Shown: positions 17,440-25,587, counted from the stretch's first letter. The stretch is 64,000 nt of DNA from Robiginitomaculum sp. (GCA_021776525.1 JAJFFT010000003.1:18323-82322), one strand, 5' to 3'. Numbers and translations are program-made. Notes: generated from the sequence alone by a model not told the origin.

Positions 17440-18159
17440 ATGTTAAAAAATGCCTTATCCCTGGCCGTGCCGGCTGTCTTGCTCTGTGTGGGGTCGGTGA
17501 TGGCCGATCCGCCGGAAGCCCCCGAAGATACACAGGAAGAGCCTTTCGATCTTGACCAAATCGAAGACACGGCGGTTTACACACCGCATCATTCCATCAT
17601 CAACCTTTCCGGGCTGGACGAGGCCTTGATCGGGACGTGGCGGCTGCGCGACGCCTTTATGGATTTGCCGCAATTACAAAGGTCTTTTCCGACAACTGGG
17701 CGGACGCTCAGCATCACGGCCAATGGTGCTTATAACGAAGACTACAGCACCGCCCGTTTTACGGACCAGGCCGCCGGGGCGGGTGCGGTCTTGCCTTATG
17801 GGTTGAAGTCCTGTTTTGAAACCGCAGAGTTTTCCGGGGCCAGTTCTGGCTCGATGATGATCGAGCCATATTTTGATCTGGATGCTGAGCCTGATGAGAA
17901 CGGCTATCCGGTACGGTTTACACTTTATCTGAAGCGTAATATGGGGGCAGAGCGCCCGAAAATATTGTGTCCAGGGTCCACGCAAAACGCAACAACTACC
18001 GCCGTATCGCCGCCTTTGGGAACCGGACGCGTTGAATCTACCACCCAGGGCCCACGGCTGGCTTATACATATTCTGTCTCAGCGGATTGGTCCGTGCTGG
18101 AGATGAGTACGCAAAGACCACCGCATTTGAGGTACACATTTATCAGGCAGGGTTTCTAA
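17440..18159 (+). CDS. exported protein of unknown function
   Basis: 239 residues from ATG 17440, which has AGAGG upstream; an earlier in-frame ATG at 17404 adds 12 residues that do not look like a signal peptide. The signal peptide is LKNALSLAVPAVLLCVGSVMA, cleaved before DPPEAPED. The mature part begins with an acidic linker, then a GTWRLRDAFMDL segment and alternating beta-like stretches with two cysteines. The GTW opening and beta-rich pattern are reminiscent of a lipocalin-like or DUF4488-type barrel, but I do not recognise the family. It stands alone between two unrelated genes. Confidence 0.7.
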   Translation: MLKNALSLAVPAVLLCVGSVMADPPEAPEDTQEEPFDLDQIEDTAVYTPHHSIINLSGLDEALIGTWRLRDAFMDLPQLQRSFPTTGRTLSITANGAYNEDYSTARFTDQAAGAGAVLPYGLKSCFETAEFSGASSGSMMIEPYFDLDAEPDENGYPVRFTLYLKRNMGAERPKILCPGSTQNATTTAVSPPLGTGRVESTTQGPRLAYTYSVSADWSVLEMSTQRPPHLRYTFIRQGF

Positions 18160-18242
18160 GGGACTTTTGCACACCATATTAGCAAATCCGTAACCCTAAC
18201 GCGGCAAATTAGGGCTTTCCAAGGACTATATGGTGGGTAGCT

Positions 18243-19616
18243 ATGTCTAAATTTTCCGCACGGCCAATGGCAAAAATTTCAGAAAGTAGCGCGCCTGATA
18301 ATTGTATAGAGCCAGAAATTCTGGAAGGCATTGCCGATGCCATGATTTCAGGCCAGAAAGTTGACCTGCAATCGACAATCCCTGCACCGCTCTTGCCGGC
18401 CTTTGAGAAAATCGCCAAAGCCATTGCTGATCGCGATGAAAATGATCTCAGCCGCTCGGTGGCTTTTTCTATGCAGGCCAGCGACTCAATGGCGTCGGTC
18501 GCCAAAATCACCGGCAGCGTCCGCGACGTGAATGACCGGGCCAGCAATATGGCTGCGGCCATTGAAGAGCTGAATGCCTCAATCGGGCAGATCAGCACAG
18601 CGGCCCAGTCTTCGTCAGAAGAGATGGAAAACGCCGCCATGAAAAGTCGCGAAAGCGCCGGTGCAATCAACGAGATGCAAGGGGCCAGCCGCCAAATTTC
18701 CGAAGCCATGGGCAGTATGGAAGAGCGGGTTAATGTTCTATCCCGTGCTGCTGAGCAAATCAGCGAGTTTGTTGGCAGCATTGAAGCCATTGCCAGCCAA
18801 ACCAATTTGTTGGCCCTGAATGCAACGATCGAAGCTGCGCGGGCCGGCGATGCCGGGCGCGGCTTTGCGGTTGTGGCCAGCGAAGTGAAAGCCTTGTCCG
18901 GGCAAACACAGACGGCAACCGAGGATATTCAAAAACACATTTCACAGCTTGCTGCCGATATGTCAGAATTGCTGGGTGCCGTCAGTCAGGCACGCGGTGC
19001 CGTGGATCAGGGCGAAACCCTGTCCACCGAAGTCAGTGAAAAGGTCAACGAAGTTGAAGGTCTGGTTAGCAGCAATTCAGCCCGCATGAGTGAGCTGGCC
19101 GGTGTGTTGGCTGAACAAACCGAAGCAACGACCGAACTTTCCGAAAATGTCAGTGTTGTTGCGGGTCATGCCAATCAGGCCGCCGACCACGCAAATTCGG
19201 TTGTCACATCTGTTGGCGCTTCCGAGGCGCTGATCAGCGAGCAGTTTGCACAACTTGATGGCCGGGAAATCGACGGCTTTATCCGCCAGCGGGCAAAGTC
19301 AGACCACTTTATGTGGAAAAAGAACCTCTCGGAAATGTTGGTCGGGTTGAATAATCTTACCGAAGATGAACTGGCCGATCATCACTCATGCCGCCTTGGC
19401 AAATGGTATGATAACAGCACCGATGGTGCCTTGCGTTCACACTCTGCTTTTGCCGCTCTGAAACAGCCGCACAAAGACGTCCATGATCATGGCAAACGTG
19501 CAGCGGCGTTGTTTGCCGCGGGTGACCGCGCCGGTGCCGAAGCCGAGGTCGTGAAAATGGAAGACGCGTCAGGCATCGTCGTTCAGCATCTGGACGAATT
19601 ACTGCGCATAGGTTGA
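18243..19616 (+). CDS. soluble methyl-accepting chemotaxis protein with C-terminal CZB zinc-binding domain
   Basis: 457 residues with no membrane segment. Residues 80-330 form the coiled-coil signalling domain with the hairpin tip [20 protein letters not shown] and [20 protein letters not shown]. The last 110 residues are a CZB domain with its conserved ligands: H in [18 protein letters not shown] and the final [12 protein letters not shown] receptors sense zinc and, through the zinc-bound cysteine, oxidants such as hypochlorous acid. The N-terminal 75 residues have no recognised sensor. It likely belongs to a cytoplasmic chemoreceptor cluster. No che genes are adjacent. Confidence 0.93.
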   Translation: MSKFSARPMAKISESSAPDNCIEPEILEGIADAMISGQKVDLQSTIPAPLLPAFEKIAKAIADRDENDLSRSVAFSMQASDSMASVAKITGSVRDVNDRASNMAAAIEELNASIGQISTAAQSSSEEMENAAMKSRESAGAINEMQGASRQISEAMGSMEERVNVLSRAAEQISEFVGSIEAIASQTNLLALNATIEAARAGDAGRGFAVVASEVKALSGQTQTATEDIQKHISQLAADMSELLGAVSQARGAVDQGETLSTEVSEKVNEVEGLVSSNSARMSELAGVLAEQTEATTELSENVSVVAGHANQAADHANSVVTSVGASEALISEQFAQLDGREIDGFIRQRAKSDHFMWKKNLSEMLVGLNNLTEDELADHHSCRLGKWYDNSTDGALRSHSAFAALKQPHKDVHDHGKRAAALFAAGDRAGAEAEVVKMEDASGIVVQHLDELLRIG

Positions 19617-19620
19617 GCTA

Positions 19621-20079
19621 TTAGTCCTCGTCGGCCATACGGCTTTTCCTAAGGTCTTCTAGGAAACCTTCGCGGTCGGTGTTTACCCGCTCCACTATGT
19701 CGGGCCTGGCCGTAGTTTCAGGATCATAAGCCGCGCTCCAGCGCACCATCTCCAAGACCAGTGGCGCCAGATCAAAGCCTTTTTGGGTGAGCTGGTAGAG
19801 ATAACGGCGCTGGTTCTTCGGATCACGGGTTTTGCTGATCAGCCCTTCATCCTGCAAATGCTTGAGCCGATTGGCCAATATGTTGGTGGCAATGCCTTCT
19901 TCGGCTGCCAGAAACTCCCCATAGGTTTCCTTGCCGCGCATCAAGATGTCGCGGATGATGATCAAACTCCATTTATCGCCAACAGTATCCAACGCAAAAG
20001 CAATGGGGCAACCCGTCTGTCTTTTGGTCTTTGGACACGTGCAATTTTTACGGCATTTGGAACAGCGAGAACAGGACAC
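19621..20079 (-). CDS. HxlR-family transcriptional regulator with Cys-rich N-terminus
   Basis: 152 residues from the GTG at 20079. An ATG at 20145 would give 174 residues, but that start would put an operator-like palindrome inside the coding sequence. The winged helix (about 25-125) shows the HxlR signature GCPIAFALDTVGDKWSLIII and GIATNILANRLKHLQDEGLI, then the wing DPKNQRRYLYQLT. Before it lies a dense cysteine cluster, CSRCSKCRKNCTC, which is not general in HxlR proteins; with the conserved Cys-Pro it could bind a metal or sense redox state. It is divergent from a methyltransferase gene, its likely target. Confidence 0.85.
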   Translation of the reverse strand: MSCSRCSKCRKNCTCPKTKRQTGCPIAFALDTVGDKWSLIIIRDILMRGKETYGEFLAAEEGIATNILANRLKHLQDEGLISKTRDPKNQRRYLYQLTQKGFDLAPLVLEMVRWSAAYDPETTARPDIVERVNTDREGFLEDLRKSRMADED

Positions 20080-20100
20080 AATAAGAATCTCAAAAATATC

Positions 20101-20117
20101 ACTTGCAATATGCAAGT
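20101..20117. promoter_or_regulatory. operator-like palindrome 1 of the HxlR/methyltransferase divergon
   Basis: ACTTGCA-ATA-TGCAAGT is a perfect 7+3+7 palindrome, 22 bases upstream of the proposed GTG start of the HxlR regulator. It shares the CTTG/CAAG arms with the second palindrome at 20135, suggesting two sites for one dimeric regulator. Confidence 0.6.
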
Positions 20118-20134
20118 TGTTGGATATGGTGCAT

Positions 20135-20157
20135 TTCACTTGCATAACACAAGTGAA
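20135..20157. promoter_or_regulatory. operator-like palindrome 2 of the HxlR/methyltransferase divergon
   Basis: TTCACTTG-CATAACA-CAAGTGAA is a perfect 8+7+8 inverted repeat, 18 bases from the first palindrome and about 82 bases upstream of the methyltransferase start. Confidence 0.6.
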
Positions 20158-20239
20158 TGAAGTTTCAAAATATAGTCACAAAGCGCCATGCTGGTCATGG
20201 CCAGGCAAGTTCTGTCACACACCAGCTGAGGAAGAGATA

Positions 20240-21079
20240 ATGAGCCTTGATACAAACGATATACAGGTCATAGACCATTATCAGGACGGCGGCTTGCTGG
20301 CCCGCATTGATCATGGGTTGCGCGCCGCCGGGTTGGATCCTGATACAATCATTGCTGCGGATATTACGCCGGTTGACGAGTTTCATATTGGCGGGCGCGA
20401 AGCCACACTGCACATTTTATCAAAAATGGGCATTAAAACCGGTGATCAGGTATTGGATATTGGTTGTGGGATTGGCGGCGCGGCGCGGACGCTGGCCAAT
20501 GCAACTGGCTGCCATGTCACGGGCATTGATTTGACCCCGGAATATATTGATATTGCCCAGGTGCTGACGCAGCGGTGTAAGATGAGTGAACAAACCCGTT
20601 TCGAGGTCGCCAATGCCTGCGCCATGCCGTTTGCCGATGGCCAGTTTGACAGTGCCATCACCTTGCATGTTGCCATGAATATTGAAGACCGCGAGACGCT
20701 TTACCGTGAAACAGCGCGGGTGCTTAAACCGGGTGCGGTGCTGGCCATTTATGATGTCATGGCCATGAATGGTGAAGCACTGGAATATCCGGCACCTTGG
20801 GCCAGCAGTGAGAAGACCAGTTTTTTAAAAAGCCCGGCCGAGATGAGCGCCCTGTTGGATGGAGCAGGTTTTGACATCATGTACGAGGAAAATCGCGGCG
20901 AAATGGCCGCGGCCTTTTTTCAGAAAATTTCATCCGGTAATAGCGAAAATTCCGGGCCACCGCCATTGGGTGTGCATATCGTGATGGGGAAAGATGCCCC
21001 TTTGAAAGTCAAAAATACGATGAAGAACATTGTCGCTGGGCGTATTGCCCCGGTGATCATGACGGCGCGCAAGCGGTAA
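20240..21079 (+). CDS. class I SAM-dependent methyltransferase
   Basis: 279 residues from ATG 20240, preceded by GAGGAAGAG; the much longer open frame upstream overlaps the divergent regulator and is not coding. The Rossmann methyltransferase domain (about 60-190) has motif I VLDIGCGIGGAARTLA, motif II VTGIDLTPEYIDIA and motif III/IV FDSAITLHVAMNIED, then ARVLKPGAVLAIYDVM. This order resembles sarcosine/dimethylglycine, tocopherol or sterol-type small-molecule methyltransferases; the substrate is unknown. It is divergent from the Cys-rich HxlR regulator, which probably controls it. Confidence 0.88.
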   Translation: MSLDTNDIQVIDHYQDGGLLARIDHGLRAAGLDPDTIIAADITPVDEFHIGGREATLHILSKMGIKTGDQVLDIGCGIGGAARTLANATGCHVTGIDLTPEYIDIAQVLTQRCKMSEQTRFEVANACAMPFADGQFDSAITLHVAMNIEDRETLYRETARVLKPGAVLAIYDVMAMNGEALEYPAPWASSEKTSFLKSPAEMSALLDGAGFDIMYEENRGEMAAAFFQKISSGNSENSGPPPLGVHIVMGKDAPLKVKNTMKNIVAGRIAPVIMTARKR

Positions 21080-21090
21080 GACATTCCCCT

Positions 21091-21160
21091 ATGGGCCATG
21101 GCCCGGCGGCTGCGTTGGCTGACGTACAAGCCTTTCCCCTCCCCGGGACGCAGTCGCCAC
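21091..21160 (+). repeat. 70-bp direct repeat, copy 1
   Basis: This 70-base stretch is identical, base for base, to 22437-22506. It opens with the 12-base palindrome GGGCCATGGCCC and contains inverted arms GGCGGCTGCGT (21104-21114) and ACGCAGTCGCC (one mismatch) around a pyrimidine-rich loop, so it can fold into a hairpin. It fills the gap between two convergent genes (methyltransferase and TetR regulator). Confidence 0.95.
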
Positions 21161-21165
21161 CTTTG

Positions 21166-21780
21166 TTACGGAACCGGTGCTTGTAACGCAATTAAAACCC
21201 GGTCGGGCAGGGCGCGCGAAAAGCTATCATCCAGTGGCTGGTGTCCCACAAGCAGGCGGTAATAAATCGGGCCAAAAATCAAATCCAGCGCCAAATCTGT
21301 ATCCAGGCTTTGATCAATTTGCCCATCGTCTTTGCCCTGTTGAATGAGCGTGCGGGCCGGATTTTGCAATAAGTTGAAAAAACGCTGGCGAAACTCGTCC
21401 AGAACATGGGCATCTGATTGGCCTTCTCCGATGATCTCTGCCACGATTTTCCCGTCGCGGCCCCGTAACTGCGCTATGGTCTGGTTGAGTTGGTCGGTGA
21501 GGGCTTCAATGGTATTATTGGGCCTACCCGATTGCTTTTGAGAACCCATACGTTCCAGAAAAGCATCCATGACCAGCGCACATTTCGAATCCCACCATCG
21601 GTAAATTGTTGGCTTGCCAACACCTGCGGCCTTGGCAATCCCGCCAATGGTAATTGTGCGCACCGGCATTGTTTCCATCAGTTCAGCCGTGGCGCACAGG
21701 ATTGCCTGGTGCGCTTGTTCGCTGCGTGGACGACCCGGTTTGCGATTTTGGCTCACTTTTTCTGCCTCACCACTTGCCAC
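21166..21780 (-). CDS. TetR/AcrR-family transcriptional regulator
   Basis: 204 residues. The N-terminal helix-turn-helix domain (about 20-65) is typical: ILCATAELMETMPVRTITIG, then GIAKAAGVGKPTIYRWW and SKCALVMDAFLERMG. The C-terminal ligand-binding half (about 85-200, with LIQQGKDDGQIDQSLDTDLA and LIFGPIYYRLLVG) fits the TetR_C_11 type. It is divergent from an AhpD-like gene with a CGTTACGTAACG palindrome between them, so it probably represses that gene and itself. The inducer is unknown. Confidence 0.9.
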   Translation of the reverse strand: MASGEAEKVSQNRKPGRPRSEQAHQAILCATAELMETMPVRTITIGGIAKAAGVGKPTIYRWWDSKCALVMDAFLERMGSQKQSGRPNNTIEALTDQLNQTIAQLRGRDGKIVAEIIGEGQSDAHVLDEFRQRFFNLLQNPARTLIQQGKDDGQIDQSLDTDLALDLIFGPIYYRLLVGHQPLDDSFSRALPDRVLIALQAPVP

Positions 21781-21803
21781 GGCAACCTCAAATGATTATA
21801 AAA

Positions 21804-21815
21804 CGTTACGTAACG
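21804..21815. promoter_or_regulatory. probable TetR operator
   Basis: CGTTACGTAACG is a perfect 12-base palindrome 24 bases upstream of the TetR start and about 50 upstream of the AhpD-like start; a further half site CGTTAC occurs at 21831-21836. Position and symmetry fit a TetR dimer site controlling both genes. Confidence 0.6.
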
Positions 21816-21863
21816 AAATTAAAATATTCTCGTTACACCTTCCACTAGCACAGGATGAAAACC

Positions 21864-22409
21864 ATGTCATTTCTCAGTTACTCGACGACCTTCAAAGGCG
21901 TTGTTGATATATTCATGCACGATCCAAAAGGCTATTTGCCGTTCACACAACTTATGGCCTCTATTATGGACACAGATTCAGAGCTTGCCAGAGCCGAACG
22001 GGAAATGCTGGCACTTTATGTGTCGGCGCGAAATGCGTGCCATTATTGTGTGGGTTCGCACAAGGCTGTGCTTTGCGCACTGGATGTTGATCCAGCGCTT
22101 ATTGCAGCTGCTGAAAAAGGGCAGTCAAAGCACAGTAAAATGCAGGCGGTGCTCGATTTTGGTGGCAAGCTGACACAGGCACCGGGTGCGGTGGATGAGA
22201 GCGATATTGCAGCTTTGCGACAGGTCGGGTGGTCAGATCAGGCCATAGAAGACGTTATCAAGGTAGTTTCATTGTTCAGTTTTTTAAACCGGCTGGTCGA
22301 CGGCATGGGCGTAAAGGGCAGTGCCGACGGTTTTGTACAGGCAGGCCGTATGATCGCCGAACATGGGTATGGCCCCGTTGTACAAATGGTGCAGGGCAAA
22401 GCCATCTGA
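21864..22409 (+). CDS. AhpD-like / carboxymuconolactone decarboxylase-family protein
   Basis: 181 residues from ATG 21864 (AGGA nine bases upstream); an ATG at 21855 is an alternative. The helical AhpD fold carries the redox motif AREMLALYVSARNACHYCVGSH, i.e. Glu plus Cys-x-x-Cys-x-x-x-His, as in alkylhydroperoxidase AhpD and peroxidase-related enzymes (printed here in two overlapping parts of the same helix: REMLALYVSARNA and CHYCVGSH). It may reduce organic peroxides; no matching AhpC gene is adjacent. The TetR divergence suggests induction by a small molecule. Confidence 0.85.
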   Translation: MSFLSYSTTFKGVVDIFMHDPKGYLPFTQLMASIMDTDSELARAEREMLALYVSARNACHYCVGSHKAVLCALDVDPALIAAAEKGQSKHSKMQAVLDFGGKLTQAPGAVDESDIAALRQVGWSDQAIEDVIKVVSLFSFLNRLVDGMGVKGSADGFVQAGRMIAEHGYGPVVQMVQGKAI

Positions 22410-22436
22410 TTATGCCTGAAAAGACGGCGTGAAAGA

Positions 22437-22506
22437 ATGGGCCATGGCCCGGCGGCTGCGTTGGCTGACGTACAAGCCTTTCCCCTCCCCGGGACGCAGT
22501 CGCCAC
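22437..22506 (+). repeat. 70-bp direct repeat, copy 2
   Basis: Identical to 21091-21160 over all 70 bases and in the same orientation. It lies between the convergent AhpD-like and serine-hydrolase genes, so both copies occupy convergent junctions and bracket the 1.3-kb TetR/AhpD-like pair. Confidence 0.95.
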
Positions 22507-22512
22507 TTACTG

Positions 22513-23778
22513 TCAGGGTAGGGATGGGCCATAAACCGCTCTGGCCATGCGCTCGCGCAGCTTTACAGCGTCGGCACCAATAAGCTGGTCATACATGACC
22601 ACAGTCAAATCATTCGCAGGATCGACAAAAAAGAACGTTCCAGCCAGTCCACCCCAATAGAATGAACCGGGTGCATAGGCCAGCTCGCTTTGGTGATCTG
22701 TACGAATGGCAAAATCAAGGCCGAAAGTGTTATCTTCGCCCAAGCCTTCGCGGGCAATGTTGCCCAACTGGTCCTGGGTCATCATGTGCAAAGTTTTGGG
22801 ATTGACCAGACGGGCGCCGTCCAAAATGCCTTCATTTTGCAGCATCCGCGCAAAGCGCATGTAATCATCAATGCTCGAAACCAGACCGCCGCCGCCACTT
22901 TCGAACGCAACATCGGTTATAAATGGGCTGTCCGCCGAAAAAGGAGGCTCGTCACCCAGACGCTTTACGCCTTTCTTGTTCAGCTGGTACATGGCTGCGA
23001 AACGCGCCTGTTGGTCTTTGGGGACCATAAAGCCGGTATCTTTCATCCCCAGTGGATCAAAAATGCGGTTTTTCAAAAACACGCCCAGTGTTTGACCAGA
23101 GAGCACTTCGATCAGCCGACCCTGAACATCGACGGCCACACTGTAATGCCAGGTTTCGCCCGGTTGAAAGAGCAAGGGCATGGTGCCCAGATCATGGCTT
23201 AATTGTTCATTTGTGCGGTCATATCCCAAAAGGCCGCTTTTGCGGTACATTTTGTCCACTGGCGTGTCGCCAAACACCCCATATGTCATACCCGCTGTGT
23301 GGCGCATCAGATCGCGAACGGTTACAGGGCGGTTTGGTGCCGTGAGTTGCGGATTGCCTTCGGCATCAAGGCCGGTGAAGACTTTCAGGTCTGCATATTC
23401 TGGCATAAATTTAGAGATCGGATCGTCTAGCGCGAACTTGCCCTCTTCGAATAACATCATCAGGGCAATGCCGGTGATCGGCTTGGTCATCGAATAAACG
23501 CGTACAATGGTGTCGCGCGTAAAAGGCGTTTCTGCTTCGCGGTCTTGGTTGCCCACGGCTTTGAAATAGGTTTCACGGCCAGACTGATAGACCAGAACCG
23601 AGGCGCCGGGCACAATACCTTTGGACTTAACCTGCGCCAAAAATGCGTCCAGACGTTCGGCGCGGGCGGTGTCTTGGGCGCTGAAGGGTGGTGGTGCCTG
23701 TACCGTCTGTGTGCTGGTTGCACAGGAGGCCAGCAAAATGCCGCACAAAGCCATCAGGCCAAATTGAAATCTACGCAT
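22513..23778 (-). CDS. beta-lactamase-family serine hydrolase lipoprotein
   Basis: 421 residues from ATG 23778. A lipoprotein signal peptide (FGLMALCGILLASC) anchors it to the cell envelope. The class C beta-lactamase/DD-peptidase/EstB fold is shown by the catalytic SMTK (Ser-x-x-Lys) in VRVYSMTKPITG, the second-motif tyrosine in TWHYSVAVDVQGRLIEVLSG and a late GGLAGTFFFVDP segment in place of KTG. It probably hydrolyses an ester or peptidoglycan-like substrate. It is convergent with the AhpD-like gene across a 70-bp repeat. Confidence 0.9.
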   Translation of the reverse strand: MRRFQFGLMALCGILLASCATSTQTVQAPPPFSAQDTARAERLDAFLAQVKSKGIVPGASVLVYQSGRETYFKAVGNQDREAETPFTRDTIVRVYSMTKPITGIALMMLFEEGKFALDDPISKFMPEYADLKVFTGLDAEGNPQLTAPNRPVTVRDLMRHTAGMTYGVFGDTPVDKMYRKSGLLGYDRTNEQLSHDLGTMPLLFQPGETWHYSVAVDVQGRLIEVLSGQTLGVFLKNRIFDPLGMKDTGFMVPKDQQARFAAMYQLNKKGVKRLGDEPPFSADSPFITDVAFESGGGGLVSSIDDYMRFARMLQNEGILDGARLVNPKTLHMMTQDQLGNIAREGLGEDNTFGLDFAIRTDHQSELAYAPGSFYWGGLAGTFFFVDPANDLTVVMYDQLIGADAVKLRERMARAVYGPSLP

Positions 23779-23876
23779 AATTGTTTCCCACTGATACATG
23801 TTCGTGGCACATGATGAATGTGCATGCCAGCTAAGTCAAAGTTTTGCCAAAGTTTTACACGCTGGCCGCGCCGTCG

Positions 23877-24308
23877 TTATTCACTGTCCTGTGTCACGGG
23901 GGTCCAGACCTGGGCCTGGCAAATTGGCCCGATACAGCCTTTGACCTTTAATGTACCGTCATCCATGGCGTGCATGACAGAGCGGTATGATTTGCCGCTT
24001 CCTGGGTCGTATATACGACCTTTTTTCCACCCCTTTTTGCTTTCTTTGAAGCCTTTGACCATGATTAGGCCGACCATTGGGCGATCACGCAAAGCCGGGT
24101 CCGGGTTGTTGCTATCCAGAACTGTATCGCTGTTGCCGCTTTCTGTTTTGATCCAGACAATCGTGCCGCATGGGGTTCCATCGCCACAATCAGCGATATT
24201 AATTTTTGAATCTTTTCCGGGTGGATACCATAGGCCGTAAACGCTACTGGCCATTACCGGGCGCGCAAAAAGGGCGAATAAAAAAATAAAACCTGATAAT
24301 TTCATCAA
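23877..24308 (-). CDS. DUF2147 periplasmic protein
   Basis: 143 residues. The signal peptide ends at VMASS, followed by the DUF2147 pattern: VYGLWYPPGKDSKINIADCG, CGTIVWIKTESG, then GLIMVKGFKESKKGWKKGRI and GRIYDPGSGKSYRSVM, with a final CIGPICQAQVWTPV. Four cysteines are in pairs that could form disulfides. Members are small secreted beta-barrels of unknown function. It is next to fliP on the same strand (59 bases downstream) but has no clear link to motility. Confidence 0.88.
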   Translation of the reverse strand: MMKLSGFIFLFALFARPVMASSVYGLWYPPGKDSKINIADCGDGTPCGTIVWIKTESGNSDTVLDSNNPDPALRDRPMVGLIMVKGFKESKKGWKKGRIYDPGSGKSYRSVMHAMDDGTLKVKGCIGPICQAQVWTPVTQDSE

Positions 24309-24367
24309 TCAAATACTCCTGTGTAAGGCGTACAAGATAGAGAACTTCGCAAAGATGAAAAGTTAAA

Positions 24368-25111
24368 TCAATTAAAACTCTGGACCAGCGAGCCGACGAC
24401 CAGTCGCCAGCCATCAACCAGCACAAAGAAGATCAATTTGAACGGCAGTGAGATAATCACCGGTGGCAGCATCATCATCCCCATGGACATCAAAATACTG
24501 GAAACCACCAGATCGATGATCAAAAATGGGATAAAATATAAAAAGCCGATTTCAAAGGCGCGGCGCAATTCAGAAATCATAAAGGCCGGGGCCACAATGT
24601 GCAGCGGCGTGTCTTCGGCGGTGGCGGGAATTTCGGCTTCGCTAAGACCAAGAAACAGGCCCAGATCCTCTTCGCGGGTTTGGGACAACATAAAGGTTTT
24701 GACCGGCGCGGCACTTTTAGTGAAAGCCTCGTTCAGCTCGATCTCCTGGTTCATCAAAGGCTCAATACCATCGGCATAACTTTGCTGGAACACCGGGGCC
24801 ATGATGAAGGCGGTCAAAAATATCGCCAACGAGGTCAGCACCATATTGGGCGGTGCCTGTTGCAGGCCCGATGCCGTCCTCAGCAAAGATAACACCACGA
24901 CGATGCGCACAAAACTGGTGGTCATAATGACAATGGACGGGGCCAAAGAGAGCACGGTGAGCAAGGCGATTAACTGGATAACCCGGTTGGTCAATGCCCC
25001 TTCACCGCCGGCATCAATGGTCACTGATTGAGCTAATGCCGGGTTGGACAACATAAGAAATATACACAGGCAAATACCCCAGATCAGTGCAATTTTAAGC
25101 CCGTGTTTCAT
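24368..25111 (-). CDS. fliP: flagellar type III export membrane protein FliP
   Basis: 247 residues, the normal FliP size. A cleavable signal (LIWGICLCIFLMLSNPALA) and four membrane segments are visible, with the family signatures PSIVIMTTSFVRIVVVLSLL, GLQQAPPNMVLTSLAIFLT, FMISELRRAFEIGFLYFIPF and MMLPPVIISLPFKLIFFVLV. FliP forms most of the export-gate core with FliQ and FliR. Its start overlaps the fliO end by four bases. fliQ is not next to it in this genome. Confidence 0.97.
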   Translation of the reverse strand: MKHGLKIALIWGICLCIFLMLSNPALAQSVTIDAGGEGALTNRVIQLIALLTVLSLAPSIVIMTTSFVRIVVVLSLLRTASGLQQAPPNMVLTSLAIFLTAFIMAPVFQQSYADGIEPLMNQEIELNEAFTKSAAPVKTFMLSQTREEDLGLFLGLSEAEIPATAEDTPLHIVAPAFMISELRRAFEIGFLYFIPFLIIDLVVSSILMSMGMMMLPPVIISLPFKLIFFVLVDGWRLVVGSLVQSFN

Positions 25112-25425
25112 GCCGGTGTACTTTCTTGCGCCGACGATAATTCTGGTGTTGGGGCTATGGGAGCGGCCTCTCGGCTTTCGATCAGCGTATCGCTGGTCAG
25201 GCCCAGAAGAATGACGTGTTCCCGTGTGCCACTGTTGACCACGACGACCCGTCGCCGGGGGTCAAGCTGCAGACTTTCGCGTACGAAGAGGCTTTTGCCA
25301 TCGCCCAAAGGCGCGCCGCGTATCATGCCGGGCGCATAACGACGCAGCAGGTACCAGATGCCGAAAATCAGCCCCAGCGTGAACAATAATCCCGCCAGAT
25401 ACCGGCCTGTGTCGAAATATTCCAT
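25108..25425 (-). CDS. fliO: flagellar biosynthetic protein FliO
   Basis: 105 residues. One membrane segment near the N-terminus (about 10-27, LAGLLFTLGLIFGIWYLL) is followed by a cytoplasmic FliO domain with ESLQLDPRRRVVVVNSGTRE and HVILLGLTSDTLI, a common pattern in this family. FliO assists assembly of the FliP ring. It overlaps fliP by four bases and is divergent from flgB with a CtrA-type site in the shared promoter region. Confidence 0.9.
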   Translation of the reverse strand: MEYFDTGRYLAGLLFTLGLIFGIWYLLRRYAPGMIRGAPLGDGKSLFVRESLQLDPRRRVVVVNSGTREHVILLGLTSDTLIESREAAPIAPTPELSSAQESTPA

Positions 25426-25474
25426 AGCCGCAACCTTGCCGTACCAGAGATGGGGGACTGTTGCGCTGGCGGTA

Positions 25475-25489
25475 TTAAGGTTCCGTTAA
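25475..25489. promoter_or_regulatory. full CtrA-type site between fliO and flgB
   Basis: TTAAGGTTCCGTTAA is an exact TTAA-N7-TTAA element, 50 bases upstream of fliO and about 100 upstream of flgB. A separate half site, TTAACCAT, lies nearer flgB at 25543-25555. Both neighbouring operons encode early flagellar proteins. Confidence 0.7.
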
Positions 25490-25587
25490 GCATAAAATAT
25501 TGTCACACATGCGGGGCGCATGGATCGTGATTTTCACTCTCTATTAACCATAAGCACGGCACTCTGCAGGGTGAAGAGGCCGATATT

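Noticed and set aside
18190..18220. Possible sigma-54 element before the chemoreceptor gene.
   Set aside because: GG and GC are nine bases apart and the -24 box is poor.
25438..25462. Possible sigma-54 element for fliO on the minus strand (TGGTACG and TTGC).
   Set aside because: The GG to GC spacing is twelve bases instead of ten, which RpoN does not tolerate.
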